64,000 nucleotides of DNA from Macrobrachium rosenbergii (GCF_040412425.1 NC_089784.1:37174070-37238069); one strand, 5' to 3'; positions 49,542 to 62,574 are shown, counted from the stretch's first letter. Notes: generated by a model not told the origin, from the sequence alone. Made by a program: numbers and translations.

Positions 49542-51115
49542 CATTTCTTCTTCATATTTGTTCTGTTCTTTTACTGAAACGTGGATATTGCAGTGTTATT
49601 TCATAAGGACTGTAATTATGTTTCTATGACACATCGTTAGAACCAATCGCTTCACTCTTTTCTGGAATGTGTTATCTGGCAAATTTTTTCTAATGACGTC
49701 TCGCTCATAAATTATATAACAAGTCTTACTGATTTATGGCTAATTCACAAATGGATTTACACAATAGTTAAGTTTCAAGACCCATATTGTAATGAAGCAT
49801 ATTTTCTCTGTGTGACAACGATTGTCTACCGATAAAAAAAATTCCGCCTGTAGACATAATTTCTTCCAACCCGGACAAAGACCTTTCAACACTGGCGCTA
49901 CTGAAGTGTCCAGAACTAAGATGCCTTGATCAGAGTTCCGTGACGGAATGTAATGTACCCCTAGATGGGAGTTGCTGCTTAGACCCTATTTCAGATTACA
50001 CAATGAGTCCGGAAAACATTGTACCAAACTCCTAACACATATTTTAAAAGAGCTAGCTGGCAACTGTGGTATTGTCACCTCTTTTTATTCTTCTTGTTTT
50101 ACTACTGAAAATCTGCTCTGTTCTGTCTGAAATTGCAATTATATGAATCACTGTCAAATATATAATGTGTCCAAATGGTAAGAAAAATCTGTATCCAGTC
50201 ACATATTTATATTACTCTAACGAAACATTCTGTTAGTTCCAAATTACGGCGTTCAGTACCAGAACTGTTTATGTTATGAGATTTTCTATGGCCAAAGTTT
50301 TTCTTTTTGAACTTAACTGAATAACTTATTTATAGTAAAATCAATTTATTTTACCTAACGTTAAAACAATTTCAGCAATATATAGATTCAGTATGAATGT
50401 CATAACGCAAGAAACAACCCGTTCTGTTCAATGAACAGGGCACTCAAATATTCAGTTATCGTTTCATTGGCTGACAGTTCGGGTAACGCTCGTTCAACTG
50501 TCAAAATAAATCACCTGAGAGCCCGCAAGTGAATTATCAAGGCTATTTTCTTTCCATTACTTATGAACAAATACTTATATAACAAAAACATCTTTATTAA
50601 CTTACCAGGATTCATTGTGAAACGATATTTCATCCTCTTATGCCTATAAAATAATGATCGTTAATTCACAAAGCTTCACCTTCTGTATTAGTGACAATCT
50701 AATCAATTTCATGCTCGCGCAATTACACTGAAAATCAAACACTTCTGACATTAATAAAATTATTTTGTCCACTGACTCCTTGCTTTTATGTAAAGCCAAG
50801 CAATTTGCTCATAGCGGAAAAATATGGTAAATTTAGGTTATATATTCTTCCATCGTATTAATACCAAGGTGATGCAAAGGTAAGGAAGAACTCAGTACTT
50901 AGAATTTACTTTTCACATACGACCAATGTTTTCCTTGCCAAAAGCAACTTGATGAGTTAATGACTGATTATATTGCTGTGCGTGAACTGTGAAGTAATTC
51001 CACAGGCAGTGGTACCTTCACAAAAATAAAACTCAGTCACTGTCTGTACAATAAAATTTTTTTATATTACTTGAAAACAGGATAGCACCTGGGAGACAGG
51101 GAAAGCAATACACAT
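49539..51115. other. anonymous noncoding DNA
   Basis: No gene, RNA or repeat family is recognised over about 1.6 kb. Confidence 0.5.
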
Positions 51116-51181
51116 ACACATATATATATATATAAATATATGTGTGTGTATCTATCTATCTATCTATCTATCTGTATATAT

Positions 51182-51241
<60 letters not shown>
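51116..51241. repeat. AT / TATC / AT microsatellite
   Basis: CA/AT edge, TATC units (51149-51172) and AT (about 51197-51240). Confidence 0.96.
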
Positions 51242-51243
<2 letters not shown>

Positions 51244-51248
51244 TATAT

Positions 51249-51436
51249 TTAATAACAGGACCTCATTTAAACTGGATGGTATCTAGCAGAGATATTTATT
51301 CAGCTGGACCACACGTGTCCGGTCATTCTACGGATGCCAGACGATGAGGACTGTCAGTCGTGAAAAGCTTGCAAATTTTCCTGAATAAATATCTCCTCTA
51401 GACACCATCTAGTTCAAATGAGGTTCTGTTATTAAT
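51249..51436. repeat. palindromic element with 54-bp inverted arms
   Basis: Arms at about 51249-51303 and 51382-51436 are reverse complements with a handful of mismatches (TAATAACAGGACCTCATTT outermost, GAGATATTTATTCAG innermost). The ~78-bp loop contains a small stem GACTG/CAGTC preceded by GATGA and followed by GUGAAAAGC, loosely like a decayed hammerhead core. AT/CA arrays lie on both sides. PLE ancestry is possible but unproven. Confidence 0.75.
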
Positions 51437-51473
51437 TGTATTAATGCACAGAACAATTGTGCAAGTGATAAAG

Positions 51474-52132
<659 letters not shown>

Positions 52133-52498
52133 ATGCGCCAAAGTTTCTTCGGCGCAATCGAGTTTTCTGTATGTCGTGTAATCAAGTCCACCGAAAACAG
52201 ATCTATCTTTCGGTGGCCTCGGTATAATGCTGTATGAGCCATGACCCATGAAACTTTAACCACAATCCGGTGGTGGCCTGTCCTATATCGTTGCCAGATG
52301 CACGATTATGGCTAACTTTAATCTTAAATAAAATAAAAACTACTGAGGGTAGAGGGCTGCAATTTGGTATGTTTGATAACTGGAGGGTGGATGATCAATG
52401 TTCCAATTTGCAGTCCTCTAGCCTTAGTAGTTTTAAAGCTCTAAGGCGGACGGACAGACAAAACAGGCACAATAGTTTTCTTTTACAATTTCTGTATC
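52133..52498 (+). repeat. dispersed decapod-type repeat with internal hairpin (family G)
   Basis: Begins with a small palindrome TGCGCCAAAG/CTTCGGCGCA (52134-52157), continues GAGTTTTCTGTA, TCTTTCGGTGGCCTCGG and GGTGGCCTGTCCTATATCG, and ends GGCACAATAGTTTTC. From memory it is a high-copy interspersed repeat of shrimps and prawns. Its 3' half holds a long hairpin: arms 52335-52377 and 52393-52434 with a 15-nt loop. No protein is encoded. A 12-bp phrase near the start recurs near the end in direct orientation. Confidence 0.7.
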
Positions 52499-52549
52499 AA
52501 ATTATTTTTATGAGGGAGTTTCGTTTTTAAGAGCCAATTGTCGAGAAAG

Positions 52550-52552
<3 letters not shown>

Positions 52553-52621
<69 letters not shown>
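52553..52621. repeat. CT microsatellite (~34 units)
   Basis: A perfect CT run directly after the family G repeat. Confidence 0.98.
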
Positions 52622-52625
<4 letters not shown>

Positions 52626-52951
52626 GCACAACATTATTGTAATTTAATTTATGTAATCCAATAAAATAAATGACAATAAAGACAAAAATCATTTTGCAGG
52701 CTGATAGGCCTGTCGAATTGGCAGTGGATAAAATCACAAAAGTATCAACAGTATTTTACAAATGAAAAAATCCTTGAGAATCAGTATATTGCCTTAAAGT
52801 CATTATTTACCGTACTGCTTGTCGAAAAAAAGCAGATTTTACTGTCTATTTATAATAGGAGTGCAGAATGCCATCTGTGGAAAACGAATCTTGGAGCTGG
52901 AACGTGCCACAATATCGACTTATTTTGCCCTATTATTGACAATCTGCGTGC
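52622..52951. other. anonymous noncoding DNA
   Basis: No feature is recognised. Confidence 0.5.
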
Positions 52952-53185
<234 letters not shown>

Positions 53186-54548
53186 ATATTACTCTACTGC
53201 AATGTCAGACGAATATCATTTCTGCTATTATTTTTTACCTATTTCTGGAGACAGTTCACTGAGCTAAATGAATCCTTCATTAGAAAGTGGTCCAACGTTC
53301 GTGGCAAGATGCAGAAAGATAGTGAAAAAATGCTTTTTCGTGACAGTGCTTTCAATTTTGCAAGTGCAGACTCTTATGCTGTTAACTAAAGCTATTAACC
53401 ATCCGTTTCCGATCTCCTATGAAGCTCGAGGTTAACGAACTCAAATGCAGCTGTAAAATAAATGAGAAAAATTATTGTTCTGTGTACAGAACAACTAGTA
53501 CAGGACTGAAATGCTTGTGTAACCAGAGCCATAAAAAACGGCATCGAAAAGTTTTTCATTAAATTACCTGCTCATTTTGCAAAAGAATTTACAAGCAGTA
53601 ACAGAAAAGCATTTCTTTTATATTAAATACATTTCTTTAAGATGCGTTCGGAGCTGATGACCTTGTTTCCTTACAAAAATAATGAAAAAAAAATTATATT
53701 AACTTTATTGTTAAGGTCGCGTAAATCCCAAAGCAAAAATGATTGGCAAAATAACGTTTCAGAAAATGTGAAAGAGCGACAGCGTTGCCTCTTCATGTGA
53801 AGGCCATTGCAATGCAAATAACCGTTTAATAATGCATTATGCTAAAGTATTCCTAATGCAGATTAAAACTGGTGCGGATGTGTCGGGAACAGAGTCGAAT
53901 AATATTTATTTATGAGAGGACTGAAGGCTTTTTGCGGTCGACATGATACTCGTTTCGTATCTGAAATTTTGCTCAATGCTTCATTTTAAAGCAAAAACGG
54001 GTTTTGCTGTAGTCATCTGCACATCACTAGTGCTGCTGCTACTGCTATCGAAAACCAAAAAAAAATAAATAAAAAAGGTGGATGATTGCTAAATAATTTA
54101 TTTTAAGTAAAAAAGAGTAATTGAAAGATTATTTAATTCCTCTCTCTCTCCAATCGTCGATTAATAATCTATTTGTTAAATAATTGTAAACGAGTAATGC
54201 CAACAATCTTTTCTCACTCTCTTTCATGACACTTCCAAACGTATTCATGGAGAGGGGCCCCTTGGTCTCGGAGGCTCTAACGTTACCCCTTTACTTATAC
54301 AAATCGATTCTCTCCCGTATACATAAACGTATATATCAGCGCACTCATGAATTTATGAATCTCCGCATCCGTCAGCAGAGTGCATAAATATTTACATTTA
54401 GTTGGGAGAGACCACACATAAATCGTATTTTGGAACGCTTAGTGCAGAAAATGGCACTGGTAACTTCACTTTAAAGACTCGGTGTTTTATTATTTTCTGT
54501 GATTGTGCTGTTTTATCTGCTTTTCTTCCTTGCATGTATGTATGTGTA

Positions 54549-54549
<1 letters not shown>
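53186..54549. other. anonymous noncoding DNA
   Basis: No gene or repeat family is recognised over about 1.3 kb. Confidence 0.5.
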
Positions 54550-54586
<37 letters not shown>

Positions 54587-54630
54587 TAAGGAGTCCAAAA
54601 AACGTAAAATATATAAAGTATATATATATA

Positions 54631-54680
<50 letters not shown>

Positions 54681-54696
54681 AAGTATATATATATAT
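54550..54696. repeat. AT microsatellites (two blocks)
   Basis: AT at about 54554-54582 and 54620-54693, with an AT-rich spacer. Confidence 0.95.
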
Positions 54697-54811
54697 TTCG
54701 TAGACAAACTGTCTCTCTTCTCACACACATATCTTCAATGCAGCACGAAGGGACGCGTGCTTGAGATTATTATAAAATCCACGTCGGAAGGTAAGTGAAA
54801 ACCGGGACTTT

Positions 54812-54851
54812 GAACAAGTACTTTCGTACTTTTTTCTACATTTTCAAGTTC
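54812..54851 (-). ncRNA. decayed hammerhead-like motif, 3' copy of PLE 2
   Basis: On the minus strand: GAAC (stem I), TTGAAAA in place of CUGANGA, T, GTA...TAC (short stem II), intact GAAA, self-complementary AGTACT (stem III, dimer type), T as the cleavage-site base and GTTC (stem I partner). The architecture is the same as at 22812-22851. The core C3 and G8 positions are changed, so activity is unlikely. Confidence 0.45.
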
Positions 54852-54881
54852 ACACTGAATACAAAAGAAGTTGACAGAGCC

Positions 54882-55352
54882 TTATATACAAAAACAGAAG
54901 AGGGGGCTGGGTGATAGTTTGTTAATCTGGGCAGCATGTTCTTTAAACAAAAAAGACAGGGACAAAGGACCAAGGGATAATCCGGGGTGGAGATTAACAT
55001 TTCTGGTGGAAGTTGCTTCAATAAACACAGTTTCTAGCAGATTCCTTTTCCGATGGTCGTTGACCCTGTAGATTATCGCTGACTTATCCCAGTTCATCAC
55101 ATGGCCTGTCTTAAGCCAATGATCCGCAATGCCATTATTTGACAAGCCTCTTGAAATGGCATATTCGTGTTGGGAGCTTCTTACTTTTAGTCCATTTGAT
55201 GTTTGATCAATATAAATCTTATTCCATTCTTTGCAAGGAATACTGTATACAATATTGTTTGAATTGGGAGGGCTATTCTTAATTAGTTTAATTCTCAACA
55301 TATTATTATATTTAAATACTAAGTTAATATCAATAGTTTTTAAAATGGGCAC
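54882..55352 (-). pseudogene. PLE GIY-YIG endonuclease domain
   Basis: A 156-residue open stretch. IVYSIPC (residues 34-40) and KIYIDQT (46-52) correspond to the GIY and YIG motifs, but the usual YIGQT glycine is Asp50-equivalent. The second cysteine of the C..C pair is Trp43. R58, H62 and the catalytic-position E107 in LLETVF are retained. The domain would nick target DNA for Penelope-type retrotransposition. The changes in the YIG motif and zinc-finger cysteine, plus the missing RT, argue that it is inactive. The start codon is arbitrary, as the frame continues a broken polyprotein. Confidence 0.85.
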
Positions 55353-55570
55353 TGCAGGAATGAAACTAGGATGAAATGGTAAACAGAGAATATTCTTAAG
55401 TTCTTTGTTAACACTGGTTGGATTGCAACATGTCTTTTTTGTTTTATTTTTACAAAGTTATAAAAAATATGGAGGGTAACACAATGAATCACATATTTTA
55501 TCAATAATTTTAAACTCCTTTTCCAAAAATTCAGGACTACAAATTCTAAGAGCTTTTTTGTATTTAGTGT

Positions 55571-55610
55571 GAACTTGAAAATGTAGAATAAACTACGAGA
55601 GTACTTGTTC
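55571..55610 (+). ncRNA. decayed hammerhead-like motif, inverted copy of PLE 2
   Basis: Same 40-nt layout as the copy at 54812-54851. Here stem II is perfect (GTAG with CTAC, 6-nt loop) but GAAA is changed to GAGA. AGTACT and the GAAC/GTTC stem are kept. Confidence 0.45.
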
Positions 55611-55643
55611 GAAGTCCCGGTTATCACTCACCTCCTGACGTGG

Positions 55644-55795
<152 letters not shown>

Positions 55796-55915
55796 AAATG
55801 AGAAAAAATTGAATGCGCAACATCTTATTGAATTTAAAACCAAAACCTTTCGACATTTGGAAGACGTCCATTCTAATATTATTTTCAGCAAGTTTGAATT
55901 TGATTTATAACATTA
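55796..55915 (-). mobile_element. possible PLE 3'-end fragment
   Basis: Minus-strand phrase TTAGAATGGACGTCTTCC..GTCGAAAGG (about 55878-55845) has the layout of a hammerhead-like PLE end (core, short GAC/GTC stem, GAAA). It is followed by TTTTAAATTCAATAAGATG and then the GT/AT array. No coding part is left. Confidence 0.35.
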
Positions 55916-56412
55916 TTATTCCTGCTACATGGTCCCTCTTAACACAATTATTCTTCGAAAGTTCGAAGGAATTTTGGGTCGATATGAATTAAGAGGAAAA
56001 GGCTTATTTCAGTACAATAACCTAGAGTTAAAGATTGACACAGTTTAAATTGGTATGACCTGAAATTACTCTCTGGCAGTAAACGTGAAATATAATGATA
56101 TACTCATGGATAAAAAAATCTTAACTCTAGAGGTTTTATAAAGATCATTTTAAAAGCAACCCACAAATATCTTGCTTGTGCAATGTGACCATAGTGTAAG
56201 GATTCTTTAAGCAATAACACGTTCGATATTCAACAGCAAAAAACGCACCTTCCAGTGAACTAGAAAGAACTTCATGAGAGATTACACGAGTAGCAATTGT
56301 AATTAGGTACATTAAAACAAAGAAAAGAAATGATGAGTATGAGAAAGTTAAAAGATAAAGTCTTGAAACTCGATGGGATGATGCATAGCACCTCCACGCG
56401 GCAATGGGAACC
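55916..56412. other. anonymous noncoding DNA
   Basis: No feature is recognised. Confidence 0.5.
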
Positions 56413-56424
56413 AGAGAAGGGGGA

Positions 56425-56706
56425 CAGTTAAGTATACCTTAGTTTAACCAGACCACTGAGCTGAATAACAGCTCTCCTAGGGCTGGCCCGAAGGATTAGA
56501 CTTATTTTACTTGGCTAAGAACCAACTGGTTACCTAGCAACGGGACCTACAGCTTATTGTGGAATCCGAACCACATTATACCGAGAAATGAATTTCTATC
56601 ACCAGAAATAAATTCCTCAAATTCTTCATTGGCCGGCCGGAGACTCGAACTCGGGCCTAGCAGAGTGCTAGCAGAGAACTCTACTGACTCGTCCAACGAG
56701 GAACTT
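56425..56706 (-). mobile_element. SINE family A, full-length copy with perfect target duplication
   Basis: About 282 bp on the minus strand: tRNA-like head with AGTAGAGTTCTCTGCTAGC (A-box region) and GAGTTCGAGTCTC (B-box), body and tail as in the copy at 37341-37632. The 12-bp duplication AGAGAAGGGGGA lies at 56413-56424 and 56707-56718. The low divergence and perfect duplication point to a comparatively recent insertion. Confidence 0.92.
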
Positions 56707-56739
56707 AGAGAAGGGGGAGAATCAGCCAAAAATGCTGAA

Positions 56740-57240
56740 GGAAATCGGAAAGATATGTGATACCGAGGACGAACGTAGAGTGAAATTGGAATAAAAATAC
56801 ACTTAATAAGGATAATGGGAAGACTAGTGGAGGAAGGAATAAAAGCAAGGAAACAAAACAAAGCGAACAGCCCAGGATATCTAGTTAAGAAAAGATGCAG
56901 AGACAATTCAGAAGTTAAGTCAATTTCAGAAATGTAAGCGCAGTTTTACAGAACAGTTGTAAGACCAGTTGGAAGGCTGAGTGAAGAAGGAAGATCGTTA
57001 GACGGGACAGATATGAGGAAGCTGACTGAGGTGGATCTTAGGCACCTCCTTGAGGGAAATACTAAGAGATGAGGAGATAAGGAGAGGAGGTGGCGTGACA
57101 AGTGCACTCGAATATGTTCAAGTGGCGACGCTTTGAAGGACTGGGCATGCTTTAAAGAGTATGACGTGGTCATAACGACGTGTAAAGAACCAGAGAGAGA
57201 GAGAAGGGAGAGCTTGAGGTATTATTTTAAATATTATTTT
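56740..57240 (+). mobile_element. decayed LINE fragment (RT C-terminal region)
   Basis: QFYRTVVRPV (56941-56970) is the block that follows the RT domain in several LINE clades (usually YRTVVRP.LMYG). DMRKLTEVDLRHLLEGNTKR and GDKERRW follow at the expected spacing, with stops in between. Upstream sequence to 56740 may belong to it, and the SINE A copy lies just upstream. Clade is not assigned. Confidence 0.55.
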
Positions 57241-57514
57241 TTAAAACGCACACACGTTCATATCAGGCAAGCCCCCGCCGGCCACCACCACCATCATCAA
57301 CCTCCCCACCTCCAAGAAAAAGTCATGCAAAGCAAGCTTCCGTATAATACAAAATCCAGAGTGAAACATCGAAAATCATAGAGAAGATGATAATAAACTT
57401 GGAAGAATGGTTTAAAAGAAATATGAAGAAACGTTAACTGCTAAGGAAATATCAAGATGCCAAAGATCCCTGGAATCTCGCCTCTGACAATTTGACCCTC
57501 AACATCATTATCAT

Positions 57515-58860
57515 CAATAGTTTTATTATAATTACTATAGGCAAAGCTGCAGCCTAGTTGTAAACGAAATGCTACAATCCCAGGGGCCCTAACACGAAAA
57601 GGTGTCAGTACTGAAATGAAAATAGAGAAATAAAGAACAAACCTTAAAAGAAAAATAATAAATAAAAACAATAAAATGCATAACAATGAACAAGATAAAT
57701 AACACATTAAAATACAAAGGACAAATGACAAGTAAACAATGAAACGGGGTTCATGTCAACCTGCTCAAAGTAAGACCATCTGCAACATTTTTGAACTTCT
57801 GAATTTCCAGCGATTCACCTACAGGATACAGAACATCTTTTCAGAATTTGTTTGCAGCAGGAAGGACCTAGAAAACTGCATGGTGTTGAACCCCAGAGGA
57901 AAAGGAAAGAGTCTGTATATATAGTAAGGAACTACACTGGCTAGGAAAATATGAATGCGAAGGATGCTAAGAAATATGATTTATGCGGCATGAACAATGG
58001 GCTAATTTAATATTTAATAAATCTCAAGGTTTTTCCGAAGACCAAAGAGGGGAACAATATTGAAAATAGGGAAGAATAAAAGAATTAAAACATTCCCTCA
58101 GGACAGGCAAGTCTTAAAACTTTAAAGACTCTGGCAGAATACCTATTATCAGCGCAGTTGGAGAAAAGACAGAACGGATGTATATATTACTCAAAAGTGA
58201 CTTTGGAATTAAGGATGACATCAAGATTTTTAAGTGAATTGCAGGTAATTAGAGAAACACTGCATCTGAAAAGATCTGGAGGGAGGGACAACCAACCTAG
58301 ACCTACTAACTATGATACTTTGAATTGTGTTAATAACTAATTTCGTCTCCTTAATTTGCACCAAACACTAATTTTAGCTAAATCTCTAGTAAGAGATTCG
58401 GCAGCCATAGGTCAATATCCAGGAGATGGGATCAGTGCAAAGAGAACAGCTATGTCTGCATATGCAATAACCGTAGTTTCAAGCCCAAATAATGAATATA
58501 AACTAGAAAAGTAATGGGCCAAGAACATTACCATTGGGAACATTATATTACTTTCCTCTAGTCATTACAGTGTCCATCAACATCTTCTCTTTGCAATCTA
58601 TCAGCTAGAAATTCAATAACAATACTACGGTACGGCCCACCAGTTCCCTCTGGCCTGAAGTCTAACACGGTCAAAAACAGTAATAAAGTGAACATCATAT
58701 TAAGGAAAAAACAAAGAAGGCAAGTGGAATGATGTTTGCGAAAGACGAGAATTCGTGAGTATAATCTCAAGGTAGCCCCAAGCCCAGAAAATTGAAGGCT
58801 AAAAGCAGGGTTAGAGACCAACAGTTCCCAAACTTACAACAAACCATGATGGTCGTGTGA
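57515..58860 (-). mobile_element. jockey/CR1-like LINE, 3' part
   Basis: In minus-strand order: an RT part with DFRPEG and IEFLADRLQRE (58680-58600, frame remnant 58821-58558), GLETTVIAYADIAVLFALIPSP (58490-58425) where YADD is altered to YADI, SLTRDLAKISVW, SIIVSRSRL (about 58320), FNSFILPYFQYCSPLWSS (about 58085-58030), GVQHHAVF and EIQKFKNVADGLTL (about 57810-57770). The 3' UTR includes GGGCCCCTGGGATTGTAGC (about 57590) and ends in TAATTATAATAAAA (about 57525). It is dead through stops and the lost catalytic Asp. Confidence 0.8.
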
Positions 58861-58914
58861 AAGCAATAGAGGATCATAGTCAAAGGTAAGTCAAGATCAG
58901 CTGTCATATTTACA

Positions 58915-59080
58915 AGTTACTCTGCTGGCTCTCCGGTCGCATTATGACCCACTGCCACTTGCACCAGATTGCGAGGGTATGCTGCAAGCTTTGCTTCAGT
59001 AACGCCTGACCTGTATGATAAATCCTCTTGTTTTATCTGGTCATGCGACGTGTATGAATGTATATCCTTTCAATTCGTAA
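58915..59080 (+). repeat. dispersed repeat family E, copy 4 (best preserved)
   Basis: CTCTGCTGGCTCTCCGGTCG, CATTATGACCCACTGCC, ACTTGCACCAGATTGCGAGG, TATGCTGCAAGC and TTGTTTTATCTGGTCATGCG serve as reference for the partial copies at 6815, 30300, 44075 and possibly 41985. No terminal repeats, tRNA boxes or coding potential were found. Confidence 0.6.
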
Positions 59081-59960
59081 CCAGAAATACATTGCAGTTC
59101 TGCTTCATACTTAAAATGAATACTGTTACATGGGATATAATGTGAATAAACTAACAAACTGCGGATAAAATACAGTGGCCCATTTCTCTTTTACAAAAAG
59201 GACGGAAAAGAAAACTAAACAGGGCCAAGAAAATTAAGTCTACTTTCAGGATGGCTTAGTGAAATTCTCTTCAAGCCTAAAGAGATTACGCCCTAAAAGC
59301 CCCAGTTGACGAAATTAAAAGTCCTGGCTGACGATAATACTTTGTTCCTCACATTTTCTGTGTAGACGCTGCTCCTTTTTTAAAAGCATTTTCAGTTTTC
59401 TCGCTGTGGTTTACTCGACATAACATTCAATTTGAGAGCTAAGAGTAAATATACAGAGAATTATTATTCTGATGTGCTCAAATATCAAAATGCTCCTTTG
59501 GTTCCGATTTTGAAACACTTTTCTTTTTCCCTTCCCCTTTCTTTGCATTTTATTTGCCTAGACTAAATTAAGGCTTAAGACTGCCTTGCCCTCACCCTCA
59601 CAACTAAAACAAAAAAAACACTATCAAGCCACCCGTTTGTACCAATGATGAAATTAGGATCAAAAACCAACTTTCACAACATTCTAACGAAACAGCAGTC
59701 CCAAGCAACGTGAAGCACTGCACGTCAAAAGAAATTATTTTAATTTGGAAGCGAAAAATCCACCGGTCCTCAGGATTCACTAATTAGAAGTATATCCAAC
59801 AGAAATGGTTCTACAAGAGGAAACTCATTTTTGATTCTGCGAACTGAAATGCCCTCGATGAACACTTGGAACTTTGATCTCCACGGCCCCTGAAAACTCA
59901 ACGTCATCAAATGGATTTCAGAGGACGGAGGTCATGAGCATTTTCATTACACACATGCAC
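59081..59960. other. anonymous noncoding DNA
   Basis: No feature is recognised. Confidence 0.5.
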
Positions 59961-59970
59961 ACACAGTGTG

Positions 59971-60184
<214 letters not shown>

Positions 60185-60503
60185 GCGTGTGTGTATTAGC
60201 TGCCGCACACGGTAACCTTCACCAGCTTTATCAGTTGGTCTTTTCGGCCTTGCTGAGGCAAGTTAATAAAAATGAGATAATTAGAGTAAAATTGGAACTA
60301 AATACAGAAATGCTGGAATTATAGTTTTCTTTCGCCTACCATAACTCTCGAATTAATCTATAGGAAATTCTATGATATCTTCGTAGCATAGTCGTTGCTT
60401 GTACAGGTGATTATTCTGTAACGATAATCGAGTTCGTTAATCAGTATTTTTCCAGTGTATGGGCAGGAAAACAGCAAAAGCAGAAGAAGCAGTCGACAAA
60501 AGT

Positions 60504-60716
60504 TTATTTTTTAACTGTTTTAACTGACGTGCAAACGATCCTGCTGATACACGAATCTTTCTGAGGAAAGGAATGGTTGTTCTCAAAAGGCTTTATTATG
60601 TCTACAGGGGAGCTTTCTATAACCCTGTCTGCATCACTATTTCTATACACTATACTAACATTCGACCATTCTATCCTATGCGAACCTGTTCTGCAACCAT
60701 GTTTATGCTCTTCCAA
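60504..60716 (-). pseudogene. PLE 3 GIY-YIG C-terminal remnant
   Basis: A 70-residue frame contains HRIEWSNVSIVYRNSD, DRVIESSPVDII and SFPQKDSCISRIV. This corresponds to the part of a PLE GIY-YIG domain from the conserved H...W segment through the catalytic Glu (VIES) to the C-terminal tail. The GIY and YIG motifs themselves are not recognisable upstream. Confidence 0.75.
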
Positions 60717-60989
60717 ACAAAGTGAAAAGCTTCCGACTGCTGCCAGGTAGCATCTGTGATGCCAGTTTTCACAAATGGTTGAGTCAACAACTATGCCTGA
60801 TTTGCTGATGTTATTCCCACATTTATTTATAACTTGCCTACCTACCTACCTACGTTTTATAATAAGGTTAAATTCTCGTTTTTGAACAAGGCAGAAGAGA
60901 GGGTGGACCAAAGTTCAACTGATACACTATTTTTTTTTTCCGTCAATATTGCTCTTAGAAATACCTTAGTAATAAAACTTTCAATAACC

Positions 60990-61745
60990 CAGTTTAAGGG
61001 AAACTGATGTTATGTGCTCAAACTCTCAGTCACTAAAACGCCGTCACATATCATAAAGGCACATTCAACTTCACTTTAGAATTATGATATGTGAGGTGGT
61101 AATTATATATTTCTGAATTAGATGGCTTGCGAAACATTTCAAGTGAAACCAAAAAGGGAACTGGATTATGGCTGATGGTACAGTACATCTGGAAAAGTTA
61201 CACGTATTTTCAGATTCTGCTGTGACACTTATTCAGGGAACTAGATTATTATAACATAAAATGTAAAGTTAACAAAACTATCGTCGCCTTTCTGATAAAC
61301 AATCGAAATATTATCTACAAACCTACGCAAATTTAAAAGTCCAACACTTTCAAAGCAGTTGAAAGTGTATTCTTAATTTAGTAAATTCCACACTTAAATG
61401 ATCAAATATGGAACTTACAATGGATCCCACTTTTACAAAAAAGTTCTATCGATAGGCACCAAAATCAAAAGAAAAAACTGTATCATTAACAAAAGTTTGA
61501 TTAAGTTTCTATTTGAATGGGGGGAATAAAACACCTTCATTTGTTTTCCTACAGGGCTAGTCCATTATAAACTCTAATGGAACACTGATAAACATAGCAA
61601 TTTTATCGTCACAAATCATTTAGCCAAAACAATTTCCTAAATTCCTTATTTCCATTATTAAAAATTATACGAATGGGATAAATGCGAAGATTTAAAATTC
61701 CTAAAATATGAGCTGAGTTTTGGAGATAACCATTCTGCTACGTTG
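60990..61745 (-). pseudogene. PLE 3 reverse transcriptase remnant
   Basis: Several frames must be joined. Recognisable blocks are RRFVDNISIVYQKGDD (catalytic Y/FVDD region, second Asp lost), a VTFPDVL-like block corresponding to LPFLDVLV, and FRKPSNSEIYNYH corresponding to the conserved RKPT motif. The upstream part to 61745 is very weak. Confidence 0.65.
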
Positions 61746-61799
61746 CACCGAGGCGTGACAATATATCTAAGAGGACAACAAGCAATAAGGTTTTTTGTC

Positions 61800-61868
<69 letters not shown>

Positions 61869-62009
61869 TGAAGGTAATAGACCCTCTTTCAAGGGGGGGC
61901 CAGTTATTAGCAAATATCAGCCCTGGCGAGAATAAAATAATAAAAAGAATTGAAAAGATCACATATATAAAATCAATTCCACTGATGCTGCCATTCTCCT
62001 TAACAAAAC

Positions 62010-62082
<73 letters not shown>
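61800..62082. repeat. two ATT microsatellites with 140-bp spacer
   Basis: ATT/TTA runs at 61800-61868 and 62009-62081. They lie inside or next to PLE 3, between its RT remnant and its inverted end copy. The spacer has no match that I recognise. Confidence 0.95.
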
Positions 62083-62083
<1 letters not shown>

Positions 62084-62184
62084 CATTTTAGCCAGTAAGA
62101 CTGAAGGCGCCAACTGATCCAGCTGGCGAAAGATACGGCTCGTCTTCAAAAAGCTTATGCAGACATACATACATACATACATGT

Positions 62185-62574
62185 ATATTATTATGGACTT
62201 CAAGGGGTGACGTTTATCACTGCCCATAATGATCGCATTTTCACTAGATCAAATGCTTACTTAGAAAAATGCAGTCCAAGTATACAGTTCTGTGCCTTGG
62301 AAAGCCTAAAAACTGAAAATTGGAAAAACAAATGAAATCGATTTCTGTTGAACAGAAAATGCCTCTAGGCAGCAGTCGCTACTTGGCCGTAATTCCCCGC
62401 AGTCAATCTAAATGTTAATTACTTGAAATTCAAGTAGACGCGTTTCCAATTGGAACTCAATCCGGAGAGGAACAGTTCATTACGGAGCTGAACAATCGGG
62501 CCGTAACTCGACCACACACAAACCGATGTTCTCGCGATAAAACATTCCGTCCAATTTCGAAGGTTTCGATATTG
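62185..62574. other. anonymous noncoding DNA
   Basis: No feature is recognised. Confidence 0.5.

Noticed and set aside
60205..60260. Hammerhead ribozyme at the PLE 3 end (ACTGATAAAGCTGGTGAAGG)
   Set aside because: The core would be CUGAUAA with GAAG instead of GAAA and no stem II can be drawn. The related copy at 62.1 kb does not restore it.
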